The position numbers and the translations under genes were made by a program. The notes beneath the pieces were generated by a model. It had not been told where the DNA came from and searched no databases. It saw nothing but the letters and a program-made list of their open reading frames with translations. A DNA stretch of 64,000 nucleotides from Streptomyces cellulosae (GTDB lineage Bacteria > Actinomycetota > Actinomycetes > Streptomycetales > Streptomycetaceae): NCBI GenBank assembly GCA_014655195.1, contig BNBH01000009.1, positions 142,431 to 206,430 of the forward strand, in the 5' to 3' direction. This document shows positions 24,462-33,751 of the stretch, piece after piece; position 1 is the stretch's first letter; each line of letters starts with the position of its first letter.

Positions 24462-24498
24462 GCCGGTGCGGTCCGCCCCCACAGCGGACCGCACCGGC
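24462..24498. terminator. Perfect 15-bp hairpin after the pectate lyase gene
   Basis: GCCGGTGCGGTCCGC (24462-24476) pairs perfectly with GCGGACCGCACCGGC (24484-24498) around a 7-nt loop. It sits between two co-directional genes, 32 bp before the pectinesterase ATG, so it may terminate fully or only partly and lower downstream expression. Confidence 0.6.
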
Positions 24499-24530
24499 TC
24501 CCCCCACCAGTCCCCCGAAGGAGCACCCGC

Positions 24531-25643
24531 ATGCCCTCGAACCTGTCCCGGAGGAACGTCCTGCTGGCCGGCGCCGCGGCCGGCTCCGCCCTCGTCCTCG
24601 CCGCCGCACCCGCCCACGCGCACCGGCGTCCACGACGCCCCTTCGGCCGCTACGGCTCCCCGTCCGCGCGGCTCACCTCCGCCACCCTGTACGTCCACCC
24701 GCGCGGCGCCGGCGACTTCACGAGCCTGCAGGCCGCCGTCGACGCCGCCACCGGCACCGGACGCACCCTCGTCGTCGCCCCCGGCGTCTACCGCGAGACC
24801 GTCTCCGTCCCCGCCGACCGCACCGGCATGACCTGGCTCGGCGCCTCCGACGACCCGAGTGACGTGGTCGTCGTGTACGACAACGCGGCCGGCACCCCCA
24901 AGCCCGACGGCTCCGGCACCTACGGCACCTCCGGGTCGGCCACCACCACCCTGCGCCCCGACGACTTCACCGCCCGCCGGATCACCTTCGCCAACGACTG
25001 GCTGCGCGCCGGCCACCCCGGCGTCAGCGGTACCCAGGCCGTCGCCGTCAAGGTCATGGGCGACCGCAGCGCCTTCTACGACTGCCGGTTCCTCGGCCAC
25101 CAGGACACCCTCTACGCCGACTCGGCGTCCCTGGACACCGTGGCCCGCCAGTACTTCACGCGCTGCTACGCCGAGGGCGACGTCGACTTCGTCTTCGGCC
25201 GGGCCACCGCGGTGTTCGAGGACTGCGACTTCCGCACCCTGGTCCGCACCGACCTGACGTCCGCCCCGTTCGGCTTCGTCTTCGCGCCCTCCACCGCCGT
25301 CACCAACCCGCGCGGCTTCCTGGTGACCGGCAGCCGCGTCAGCAGCGAGGCGCCCGACGGCTACTACAAGCTGGCCCGCCCCTGGGTGCCCAGCTCCGAC
25401 CCGACCGCCCGGCCCATGCTCACCGTCCGCGACACCCGCCTCGGCGCCGGCATCGACGCCGTCGCGCCCTACACCACCATGTCCAGCGGATACCCCTGGC
25501 AGGACCAGCGGTTCGCCGAGTACCGCAACACCGGCCCCGGCGCGGTGATCACCGTCCCCGCCAACCGGCCCCAGCTCACCCCCGCCCAGGCCGCCACGCA
25601 CACCCGCCAGGCGTGGCTCGGCGACTGGCGGCCCCAGGCATGA
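24531..25643 (+). CDS. Secreted pectinesterase (CE8)
   Basis: A 370-residue enzyme. The N-terminus SRRNVLLAGAAAG is a Tat-type signal with cleavage near AHA (about 30). CE8 motifs appear in order: GVYRETV, GTQAVAVKV, GHQDTLY (first catalytic Asp region), GDVDFVFGRA (second catalytic Asp) and LARPW. It removes methyl groups from pectin outside the cell, making substrate for the neighbouring pectate lyase. The ATG at 24531 follows GAAGGAG. The next gene overlaps its stop by 4 nt. Confidence 0.92.
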   Translation: MPSNLSRRNVLLAGAAAGSALVLAAAPAHAHRRPRRPFGRYGSPSARLTSATLYVHPRGAGDFTSLQAAVDAATGTGRTLVVAPGVYRETVSVPADRTGMTWLGASDDPSDVVVVYDNAAGTPKPDGSGTYGTSGSATTTLRPDDFTARRITFANDWLRAGHPGVSGTQAVAVKVMGDRSAFYDCRFLGHQDTLYADSASLDTVARQYFTRCYAEGDVDFVFGRATAVFEDCDFRTLVRTDLTSAPFGFVFAPSTAVTNPRGFLVTGSRVSSEAPDGYYKLARPWVPSSDPTARPMLTVRDTRLGAGIDAVAPYTTMSSGYPWQDQRFAEYRNTGPGAVITVPANRPQLTPAQAATHTRQAWLGDWRPQA

Positions 25644-26710
25644 CCTCCCTGCCCGGACCGCCCGGCCTGCTCCACGCGCTCAAGGACGACCTGACGTTCC
25701 CGCTCGCCTGGGGGACCTCGCCCGTCCGCGACCCCGCGCGCTGGCGCCGGACGGCCCGGGCCGCGGTGGAGGACGCGCTCCTCGTCCCCGCCGAACCCGG
25801 CCTGCCCTTCGACCCCGAGCACACCCCCGGACCCGAAGGGGACGGCTACTCGCGGGAGTCGGTGGCCGTCACGCTCACCCGCCGCACCCGGGCCCGCGGC
25901 GTCCTGCTCACCCCGCACGGCGCCGGCCCCTTCCCCGCCGTCCTGCTGCTGCACGACCACGGCTCCCGCTTCGACATCGGCAAGGAGAAGTGCGTCCGCC
26001 CCTGGTACGACGACACCCGGCTCGCCTCCGCCGAGGAGTGGGCCGGACGCCACTTCGACGGACGCTTCCCCGGCGACGAACTCGCCCGCCGCGGCCATGT
26101 CGTGCTGTGCCTCGACGCCCTCGGCTGGGGCGAACGCGGCCCGCTCGTATACGAAGAGCAGCAGGCGCTCGCGGCCGCCCTCTACCAGGTGGGCTCCTCC
26201 CTCGCCGGACTGCACGCCCGCGAGGACCAGCGCGCCGCGGCCTTCCTCGCCGGCCTCGACCGGGTCGACGCGCGCAGGGTCGCCGCCGCCGGCTGGTCCA
26301 TGGGCGGCCACCGCGCCTGGCAGACCGCCGCGCTGAGCGACCACGTCACCGCCGCCGCGAGCGTGTGCTGGATGACCGGGCTGAAGCAGATCCTGGTGCC
26401 CGGCAACAACACCCTGCGCGGCCAGTCCGCGTTCCACATGCTGCACCCCGGACTCGCCCGCCACCTCGACCTTCCCGACGTCGCGAGCATCGCCGCGCCC
26501 AAACCGATGCTGTTCCTCCACGGCGAGCACGACCCCCACTTCCCCGCCGACGGCGTACGCCTGGCCCACGACAGGCTGCGCGCCGTCTGGCGGGCCTGGG
26601 ACGCCGAGGACCGGCTGCGGCTGACGGTGCGGCCCGGGCGCGGGCACACCTTCGACTCCCCGATGCAGGACGAGACGTACGCCTGGCTGGACTCCGTGCT
26701 CCACGCCTGA
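25640..26710 (+). CDS. Alpha/beta hydrolase (dienelactone hydrolase/acetylesterase type)
   Basis: A 356-residue cytoplasmic alpha/beta hydrolase. The nucleophile motif is GWSMGG (about residues 218-223). The acid is probably in FLHGEHDPHFP and the histidine in GRGHTF near the C-terminus. An oxyanion-region LLLHDHGSRFD lies near residue 105. It resembles dienelactone-hydrolase-like esterases often found with plant-polysaccharide genes. The ATG at 25640 overlaps the pectinesterase stop, so it is co-translated with it. A role on acetylated or feruloylated pectin fragments is likely but unproven. An in-frame ATG 27 bp upstream lies within pectinesterase and is less plausible. Confidence 0.82.
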   Translation: MTSLPGPPGLLHALKDDLTFPLAWGTSPVRDPARWRRTARAAVEDALLVPAEPGLPFDPEHTPGPEGDGYSRESVAVTLTRRTRARGVLLTPHGAGPFPAVLLLHDHGSRFDIGKEKCVRPWYDDTRLASAEEWAGRHFDGRFPGDELARRGHVVLCLDALGWGERGPLVYEEQQALAAALYQVGSSLAGLHAREDQRAAAFLAGLDRVDARRVAAAGWSMGGHRAWQTAALSDHVTAAASVCWMTGLKQILVPGNNTLRGQSAFHMLHPGLARHLDLPDVASIAAPKPMLFLHGEHDPHFPADGVRLAHDRLRAVWRAWDAEDRLRLTVRPGRGHTFDSPMQDETYAWLDSVLHA

Positions 26711-26854
26711 CCTCCCGTGCGAGGGACCGGACGGCGTCCGGCCCGCCGGTATGCCAATCCGTCACACGAAGCACACCGGAACGACGTACGGCACGGGCAC
26801 AATCCAGCCAGCATTCAGCAGATCATCATCTCCCGCTCATCGAGGAGCAGTTGC

Positions 26855-28303
<1,449 letters not shown>

Positions 28304-28322
28304 TCCCCGCCGTCGCGCGGCA

Positions 28323-28364
28323 CGTGCGGGCCGCCCCCTCTGAACACCGGGGGCGGCCCGCACG
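28323..28364. terminator. Bidirectional terminator
   Basis: CGTGCGGGCCGCCCCC (28323-28338) pairs perfectly with GGGGGCGGCCCGCACG (28349-28364) around a 10-nt loop, between the converging permease and PBP genes. Confidence 0.85.
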
Positions 28365-28380
28365 CGTGTGTCCCGCGAGG

Positions 28381-29838
28381 TCAGTCCTGGAGCGCGGCCC
28401 TCATGGTCTCCCGGGCGATCGGGGCGGCCAGGCCGTTGCCGCTGACCTCCGAACGCTCCGCGTCGGACTGCTCCACCAGCACCGCCACGGCCACCTTCTT
28501 GCCGTTCGCGTCGGACTCGGCGTACGAGGTGAACCAGGCGTACGGCGTCTTGCTGTTGTTCTCGCCGTGCTGCGCGGTACCGGTCTTGCCGCCCACCGTG
28601 GCGCCGGACAGCTGAGCGTTGGTGCCCGTGCCCTCGTCCACCACCGTCCGCATCGCCGACCTCAGCTGCTCGGCGGTCGAGGAGCTGACGATCCGCCGTG
28701 TCGAGGCGTCCTCGTCGTGGTCCTCCAGCACGTCGCCGCCGCTGTCGGTCACCTGGGACACCATGTGCGGCGACACCAGCTCGCCGTCGTTCGCGATCGC
28801 CGCCGACACCATCGCGATCTGCAGCGGGGTCGCCGTCACGTCGAACTGGCCGATGCCGCTCAGCGCGGTCTGCGCCCGGTCCATGTCCGACGGGTACACG
28901 CTGGGGTACGCGCGCACCGGGACGTCCTGCTCGTCGTCGTTGAAGCCGAACTTCTCCGCCGTCTCCCGGACCTTGTCCTGCCCCAGGTCGACGGCCATCT
29001 TGCCGAAGACGTTGTTGCAGGAGTACTGCAGCGCCACCCGGATCGAGGCGTTCTCGCAGGGCGCGGACGGGTTCTCGTTGCCCAGGTCCCTCGTCGTGCC
29101 CGGCAGCGGGTAGGGGTCGGGGCTGTCGGTCCGCTCGTCCACCGAGTCGTACAGCCCGTCCTCCAGCGCGGCGGCCGCCACCACCAGCTTGAACGTCGAG
29201 CCGGGCGGCAGCGGCTGGCGCAGCGCCCGGTTGGTCAGCGGCTTGTCCGGGTCGTCGTTCAGCCGCGTCCACGCCTCGCCGGCGGTGTTGGCGTCGGTCA
29301 GCGACGCCGGGTCGTACGACGGGGTCGACACGGCGGCGAGGATCCGGCCCGTCTCCGGGTCGATGGCGACGGCGGCGCCCTTCTTGTCGCCGAGCGCCTT
29401 GTACGCCGCCCTCTGCACGGCCGGGTCCACGGTCGTCACCACGTTCCCCGGGGCGGCCCGCCCGTTGGTGACCATGTCCGTCACCGTCTTCAGACGGGGG
29501 TCCGTGCCGTTGAGGACGTCCGCGTAGATGCCCTCGAGCTGGGTCGGCGCATAGGCCTGCGAGGCGTAGCCGGTCACCGCCGCGTACAGCGGACCGTCCG
29601 TGTAGGTGCGCTTGTACGCGAGGTCGCTTCCCTTCGTCCGGGCCGAGCCGGTGATGTGCTCTCCGGCCACGACGATGTTCCCCAGCGGCTCCGCGTACGT
29701 CTCGATCGCGTTGCGCCGGTTGTCGCTGTCGTCCGCCAGTGCCCGGCCCTCGTAGAACTGCACCCAGGTCGCCCGCACGAGGAGGGCGAAGACCAGGAGC
29801 AGGGTGAAGACCGAGGCACGCCTGATGGTTCTGTTCAT
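28381..29838 (-). CDS. Class B penicillin-binding protein (transpeptidase)
   Basis: A 485-residue bitopic protein. The membrane anchor spans about residues 8-24, followed by a dimerisation/pedestal region and a transpeptidase domain. The three active-site motifs are intact: STFK (Ser214, Lys217), SCN (Ser273) and KTG (418-420). It crosslinks peptidoglycan outside the membrane. The size and SCN motif match the PbpA-like monofunctional group of actinobacteria. No FtsW/RodA gene accompanies it. ATG at 29838; TCA stop shared region ends before the terminator with the convergent permease. Confidence 0.92.
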   Translation of the reverse strand: MNRTIRRASVFTLLLVFALLVRATWVQFYEGRALADDSDNRRNAIETYAEPLGNIVVAGEHITGSARTKGSDLAYKRTYTDGPLYAAVTGYASQAYAPTQLEGIYADVLNGTDPRLKTVTDMVTNGRAAPGNVVTTVDPAVQRAAYKALGDKKGAAVAIDPETGRILAAVSTPSYDPASLTDANTAGEAWTRLNDDPDKPLTNRALRQPLPPGSTFKLVVAAAALEDGLYDSVDERTDSPDPYPLPGTTRDLGNENPSAPCENASIRVALQYSCNNVFGKMAVDLGQDKVRETAEKFGFNDDEQDVPVRAYPSVYPSDMDRAQTALSGIGQFDVTATPLQIAMVSAAIANDGELVSPHMVSQVTDSGGDVLEDHDEDASTRRIVSSSTAEQLRSAMRTVVDEGTGTNAQLSGATVGGKTGTAQHGENNSKTPYAWFTSYAESDANGKKVAVAVLVEQSDAERSEVSGNGLAAPIARETMRAALQD

Positions 29839-29964
29839 CGCGTCAGGACAGACGAGTGGGAGTGGGGGCGGCGTTCCCGTCCGGGCCGATTCTCATCGGG
29901 GGTTCATACGGGCGCCCACCGGGCGTGAGGTCGCTCACCCATGGCGGGTGCGGGCCCGGTGGGG

Positions 29965-29990
29965 GCCGGTCGCGCAGTTCCCCGCGCCCC
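29965..29990 (-). repeat. Dispersed module A copy
   Basis: GCCGGTCGCGCAGTTCCCCG followed by CGCCCC, the reverse complement of GGGGCGCGGGGAACTGCGCG. It lies in the 216-bp gap between the PBP start (29838) and the GNAT stop (30055). The rest of that gap shows nothing else except the presumed PBP promoter. Confidence 0.75.
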
Positions 29991-30054
29991 TGAGGGAGCT
30001 GTGCCGGCCGGCGCCCGAAGGCCACCCGTGCGCGAGCACCCCGCGAGGCGCGCC

Positions 30055-30528
30055 TCAGTGCTCCAGCGCCAGGACCAGTTCGTCCGTCTCCTCGCCGCGG
30101 CCCGGCGCGTAGCCCCTGGCCTTGCCCGTGATCTCGAAGCCGCACTTGCGCAGGACCCGCAGCGAGCCCGTGTTGTCGGCGGCCAGGCGTGCGTAGAGCG
30201 GGCGGTCGGTGACCTCCGTCAGCAGGGCGCGGAGCGCGGCCGTCGCGATGCCCTTGCCCCAGTAGGCGCGGTCGATCCAGTACGTCACCTCGCGCTCGCC
30301 CGCCTCGCCGAAGACGGACACGGAGCCCACCACGTCCCCGTCCGCGAGCACCGTGCGCGCCACGATCTCCGGCGAGCTGCGGATGTGCGCCCACTTCGCG
30401 TCGAAGCGGTCCCGGTCGGCCGGGTCCTGCGGGGTGAAGGCGGCCATCCGCACCGACTCCGGGTCGTTCGTCTGCCGGAAGAAGACCGGCAGGTCGCTGT
30501 CGTGCACCGGGCGCAGGGCGATGTCCAC
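30055..30528 (-). CDS. GNAT family N-acetyltransferase
   Basis: A 157-residue single-domain GNAT with the RimJ/RimL-like layout: LRPVHDSDLPVFF at the start, VTYWIDRAYWGKGIATAALRALL (acetyl-CoA loop, about 80-102) and LAADNTGSLRVLRKCGFEITGKARG near the end. It starts with GTG at 30528, only 3 bp after the stop of the IclR gene, so it is co-transcribed with that regulator. The acceptor substrate is unknown; a link to uronate metabolism is not evident. Confidence 0.87.
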   Translation of the reverse strand: MDIALRPVHDSDLPVFFRQTNDPESVRMAAFTPQDPADRDRFDAKWAHIRSSPEIVARTVLADGDVVGSVSVFGEAGEREVTYWIDRAYWGKGIATAALRALLTEVTDRPLYARLAADNTGSLRVLRKCGFEITGKARGYAPGRGEETDELVLALEH

Positions 30529-30531
30529 GGG

Positions 30532-31305
30532 TCAGAGCCTCCGGGTGGCCAGGGTCAGCCGGTCGCGGGCGTCGAACAGGGCGTCCTTCACCATCTGTTC
30601 GTGTGCGGGGGTGAGCCGGGCCACCGGCACCGAGCAGCTGATGGCGTCCCGGGCGGGCGTGCGGTAGGGGATCGCCACGCCGAAGCAGCGCAGCCCCAGG
30701 GTGTTCTCCTCGCGGTCCACGGCGAAGCCCTGCTCCCGCACCTGGTGCAGCTCCTCGATGAGCTTCTCCCGGTCGGTGATGGTGTTCTCGGTGAGCGCGG
30801 GCAGCGTCTCGGGGAGCATCTTGCGGACCTGCTCGTCCGTGTAGGTGCTCAGCAGCGCCTTGCCCAGCGAGGTGGAGTGCGCGGGCAGCCGGCGTCCGAC
30901 GCGGGTGAAGGGGCGCAGGTAGTGCTGGGACTGGCGGGTGGCGAGGTAGACCACGTTGGTGCCGTCGAGACGCGCCAGGTGGATGGTCTCGGTGGTGTCG
31001 TCGGAGAGCCGGTCCAGCGTGGGCCGGGCCGCCGCGACGACCTCGTCGCCGTCGATGTACGAGGTGCCGACCAGCAGCGCCCGTACGCCGATGCCGTACC
31101 GGGTGCCCGTCGCGTCCGTCTCCACCCAGCCGAGGTCGACCAGCGTGCGCAGCAGCATGTACAGGCTGGACTTGGGGTAGCCGACGGCCTCCTGGACCGC
31201 CGCCAGGGAGTGCATCCCGGGGCGTCCGGCGAAGTATTCGAGCAGTTCAACGGTCCGTACCGCGGACTTGACCTGCGCCCCGCCGCCCGTCTCGCCAGCC
31301 GACAT
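30532..31305 (-). CDS. IclR family transcriptional regulator
   Basis: A 257-residue IclR-type regulator. The winged helix-turn-helix (about 13-75: VKSAVRTVELLEYFAG, YPKSSLYMLLRTLVDLGWVE) precedes an effector domain (about 90-255) with LGKALLS and AISCSVPVARLT. The ATG at 31305 gives MSAGETGGG; the open frame extending to 31428 covers the promoter and is rejected. It is divergent from the semialdehyde dehydrogenase gene, with an 18-bp palindrome between them, so it most likely controls that gene and itself. The effector is probably an intermediate of uronate or arabinose oxidation. Confidence 0.9.
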   Translation of the reverse strand: MSAGETGGGAQVKSAVRTVELLEYFAGRPGMHSLAAVQEAVGYPKSSLYMLLRTLVDLGWVETDATGTRYGIGVRALLVGTSYIDGDEVVAAARPTLDRLSDDTTETIHLARLDGTNVVYLATRQSQHYLRPFTRVGRRLPAHSTSLGKALLSTYTDEQVRKMLPETLPALTENTITDREKLIEELHQVREQGFAVDREENTLGLRCFGVAIPYRTPARDAISCSVPVARLTPAHEQMVKDALFDARDRLTLATRRL

Positions 31306-31367
31306 CGCCCTTGACCCCTTCGTTCGCCGGGAAATAGTCTCCGAAGCGCATTCACCCACAGAGACAG

Positions 31368-31385
31368 TGTTCAGTATATCGAACA
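31368..31385. promoter_or_regulatory. IclR-type operator candidate
   Basis: TGTTCAGTATATCGAACA is an 18-bp inverted repeat with 7 of 9 pairs matching (TGTTC..TA pairing with TA..GAACA), centred between the divergent IclR and dehydrogenase genes. Its spacing and GAAC half-sites suit IclR-family dimers. A partly matching sequence lies at 7104-7121 before kdgD. Confidence 0.6.
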
Positions 31386-31447
31386 TCGGCGGTGGGTGAC
31401 GTACATACTGCGGCATTGCATGCGGCATTCAAGTGGAGGGACCCGCG

Positions 31448-32977
31448 GTGGCAGCAGCACCAGTCTGGAGTGTCGACCCCCGAACCGGGAAGCAGCGTGA
31501 ACAGGTTGCGGTGGAGGCCACAGCCCAGGAGGTGGACGCCGCCGTCCGCGACGCCCACGCCGCGCGCGAGGCGCTGGCCGACCGCACCGTCCGCGCCGCC
31601 TTCCTGCGCTCCGCCGCCGACGAACTGGAGGCCGCCCGCGACCGGCTCGTCGAGGCCGCCGACGCCGAGACCGCGCTCGGCCCGGTTCGCCTCACCGGTG
31701 AACTCGCCCGCACCTGCTACCAGTTGCGCGCCTTCGCCGGCATCGTCGAGGAGGGCGCCTTCCTCGACGTCGTCATCGACCACCCCGACGACACGGCCAC
31801 CCCGCCCGTCCCCGACCTGCGCCGCTGCAAGATCCCGCTGGGCGTCGTCGCCGTCTACTCGGCGTCCAACTTCCCGTTCGCGTTCTCCGTGGCCGGCGGC
31901 GACACCGCGAGCGCCCTGGCCGCCGGCTGCCCCGTCGTCGTCAAGGCCCACCCCGACCACCCCGCCCTGTCGGAGCTGGTCGCCAAGGTGATCCGCCGGG
32001 CCGCAGCCCGGCACGGGGTGCCCGACGGCGTGCTCGGCCTGGTGCACGGCTTCGACGCCGGCATCGAGCTGATCCGGCACCCGCTGGTCGCGGCGGCCGG
32101 CTTCACCGGCTCGGTCCGCGGCGGACGCGCCCTCTTCGACGAGGCCGCCGCCCGCCCCGTGCCGATCCCGTTCCACGGCGAACTCGGCTCGCTCAACCCG
32201 GTCCTGGTGACCGAGGCCGCCGCCGCCGAGCGCGGCGAGGCGATCGGCGCCGGGCTGGCCGGCTCGATGACGCTGGGCGTCGGCCAGTTCTGCGTGAAGC
32301 CCGGCCTGGTCCTCGCCCCGGCCTCCGCCGCGGGCGACGCCCTGCTGAAGTCCCTCACGGACGCGGTCAGCGACACCGACCCCGGCGTCCTGCTCGACCA
32401 CCGCATGCGCGACACCTTCCTCGCCGGGGTCACCGAGCGCGCCCAGCTCCCCGACGTGGAGTCCCCCGTGACCGCGGGCGCGGGCGGCGAGCACACCGTC
32501 AGCGCCGGCTTCCTCACCGTCCCCGCGGAGCGGCTGACCCGCGAGGGCGCGCACGACCTGCTGCTGGAGGAGTGCTTCGGACCGGTCACCGTGATCGCCC
32601 GCTACACGGACGAGGCGGAGGTGCGGGCGGTGCTGTCCCGGCTCCCCGGCAACCTCACCGCGACGGTGCACCTGTCCTCCGAGGAGGCGGCCGGACAGGG
32701 CAGCGGCGCCGAACTGGTGCGGGAGCTGACGCCGTTGGCGGGCCGCGTCCTGGTGAACGGCTGGCCGACCGGCGTCGCCGTCGCCCCCGCCCAGCACCAC
32801 GGCGGCCCTTACCCGGCGACCACCTCCACGTCCACCTCCGTGGGCGGCACGGCGATCGAGCGCTGGCTGCGGCCCGTGGTCTACCAGGGCGCCCCCGAGG
32901 CGCTGCTGCCGCCGGAGCTCAAGGACGACAACCCGCTCGGGCTGCCCCGCCGCTTCAACGGCCGCCTGGAGCGCTGA
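31448..32977 (+). CDS. Alpha-ketoglutarate semialdehyde (2,5-dioxovalerate) dehydrogenase
   Basis: A 509-residue aldehyde dehydrogenase of the NADP-type ketoglutarate-semialdehyde group. Signatures are VYSASNFPFAFSVAGGDTASALAAGCPVV (cofactor site), FHGELGSLNPV (general-base Glu) and GVGQFCVKPGLV (catalytic Cys); the GSLNP and GQFC.KPG wording separates this group from other ALDHs. It oxidises the semialdehyde made by kdgD and DapA-type dehydratases to alpha-ketoglutarate, linking uronate and pentose oxidation to the TCA cycle. The GTG at 31448 follows GGAGGG at the right distance and is chosen over an in-frame GTG at 31433. It is divergent from the IclR gene. Confidence 0.88.
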   Translation: MAAAPVWSVDPRTGKQREQVAVEATAQEVDAAVRDAHAAREALADRTVRAAFLRSAADELEAARDRLVEAADAETALGPVRLTGELARTCYQLRAFAGIVEEGAFLDVVIDHPDDTATPPVPDLRRCKIPLGVVAVYSASNFPFAFSVAGGDTASALAAGCPVVVKAHPDHPALSELVAKVIRRAAARHGVPDGVLGLVHGFDAGIELIRHPLVAAAGFTGSVRGGRALFDEAAARPVPIPFHGELGSLNPVLVTEAAAAERGEAIGAGLAGSMTLGVGQFCVKPGLVLAPASAAGDALLKSLTDAVSDTDPGVLLDHRMRDTFLAGVTERAQLPDVESPVTAGAGGEHTVSAGFLTVPAERLTREGAHDLLLEECFGPVTVIARYTDEAEVRAVLSRLPGNLTATVHLSSEEAAGQGSGAELVRELTPLAGRVLVNGWPTGVAVAPAQHHGGPYPATTSTSTSVGGTAIERWLRPVVYQGAPEALLPPELKDDNPLGLPRRFNGRLER

Positions 32978-32987
32978 CCCCGTCCGT

Positions 32988-33013
32988 CCGGCCGGCGTTC
33001 ACCCGCCGGCCGG
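32988..33013. terminator. Bidirectional terminator overlapping a stop codon
   Basis: CCGGCCGGCG (32988-32997) pairs with CGCCGGCCGG (33004-33013) around a 6-nt loop that contains most of the response-regulator stop codon (32999-33001). It serves the convergent dehydrogenase and regulator genes. Confidence 0.7.
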
Positions 33014-33661
33014 CTCCAGGCCCGCGTCCCGCGCCAGGAGCGCGGCCTGCACCCGGTTGTCGCAGTCCAGCTTGGTCAGTATGCGGCTGACGTACGTCTT
33101 CACCGTGGCCTCGCTCATGTGCAGCCGCGCCCCGGCGTCCGCGTTGGACAGCCCCTCCCCGAGGAGCGCCAGCACCTGCAGCTCCCGCTCGGTGAGCGCG
33201 GACAGCCGGCGGCGCGCCTCCTCGCCGCGCGCGGTCGCGGCGGGCGAGGCCAGGGTGTCCACCACGTGCCGGGTGGCGGCCGGGGAGAGATAGGCGTTCC
33301 CGGCCGCCGCCGCGCGGACCGCGTGGATCAGCTCCTGCGGCGCGGAGTCCTTCAGCAGGAACCCGGCGCCGCCGTGGCCCAGCGCCCGCAGCACGTTCTC
33401 CCGCTCCCCGAACGTCGTCAGGATCAGCACCCGCACCTGGGGCGCTGTCCGGCCGATCTCGGCCAGCGCCGTCAGCCCGTCCAGCTCCGGCATCTGGATG
33501 TCCAGCAGCGCCACGTCGACGGCGGTGGAGCGGGCGGTCTCCACCGCCTCCCGGCCGTTCCGCGCCTCGGCGACGACGTCGATGTCGTCGGCCGAGGTGA
33601 GGATCATCCTGATGCCGGCCCGGATGAGCGGCTCGTCGTCGGCGACCAGGACCCGGATCAC
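32999..33661 (-). CDS. NarL/LuxR-type response regulator
   Basis: A 220-residue two-component regulator. The receiver domain (1-120) has acidic pocket ADDE (7-10), phosphoacceptor Asp54 (LLDIQMP), Thr84-type TTF and Lys in LLKDS. The LuxR helix-turn-helix (about 150-210) contains LTERELQVLALLGEGLSNADAGARLHMS. It starts with GTG at 33661; the frame open to 33715 encodes nothing family-like. It is about 90 bp downstream of the sensor kinase stop (33752) on the same strand and should be its partner. Target genes are unknown. Confidence 0.92.
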   Translation of the reverse strand: MIRVLVADDEPLIRAGIRMILTSADDIDVVAEARNGREAVETARSTAVDVALLDIQMPELDGLTALAEIGRTAPQVRVLILTTFGERENVLRALGHGGAGFLLKDSAPQELIHAVRAAAAGNAYLSPAATRHVVDTLASPAATARGEEARRRLSALTERELQVLALLGEGLSNADAGARLHMSEATVKTYVSRILTKLDCDNRVQAALLARDAGLEPAGG

Positions 33662-33751
33662 GCGGCCTCCTGCGCGGTGCGGTGGGACGGGCGGATGGCG
33701 GAGCCATGCCATCATGCCCGATCCCCCCGCCGGCCCGGAGCCGGCGGCCCG

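Noticed and set aside
20738..24532. A 1264-codon open frame on the minus strand across the GH43, binding-protein and pectin genes
   Set aside because: It is antisense to five well-supported genes, and its composition (Arg/Gly/Val/His rich, no motifs) is what mirror frames of GC-rich genes give.
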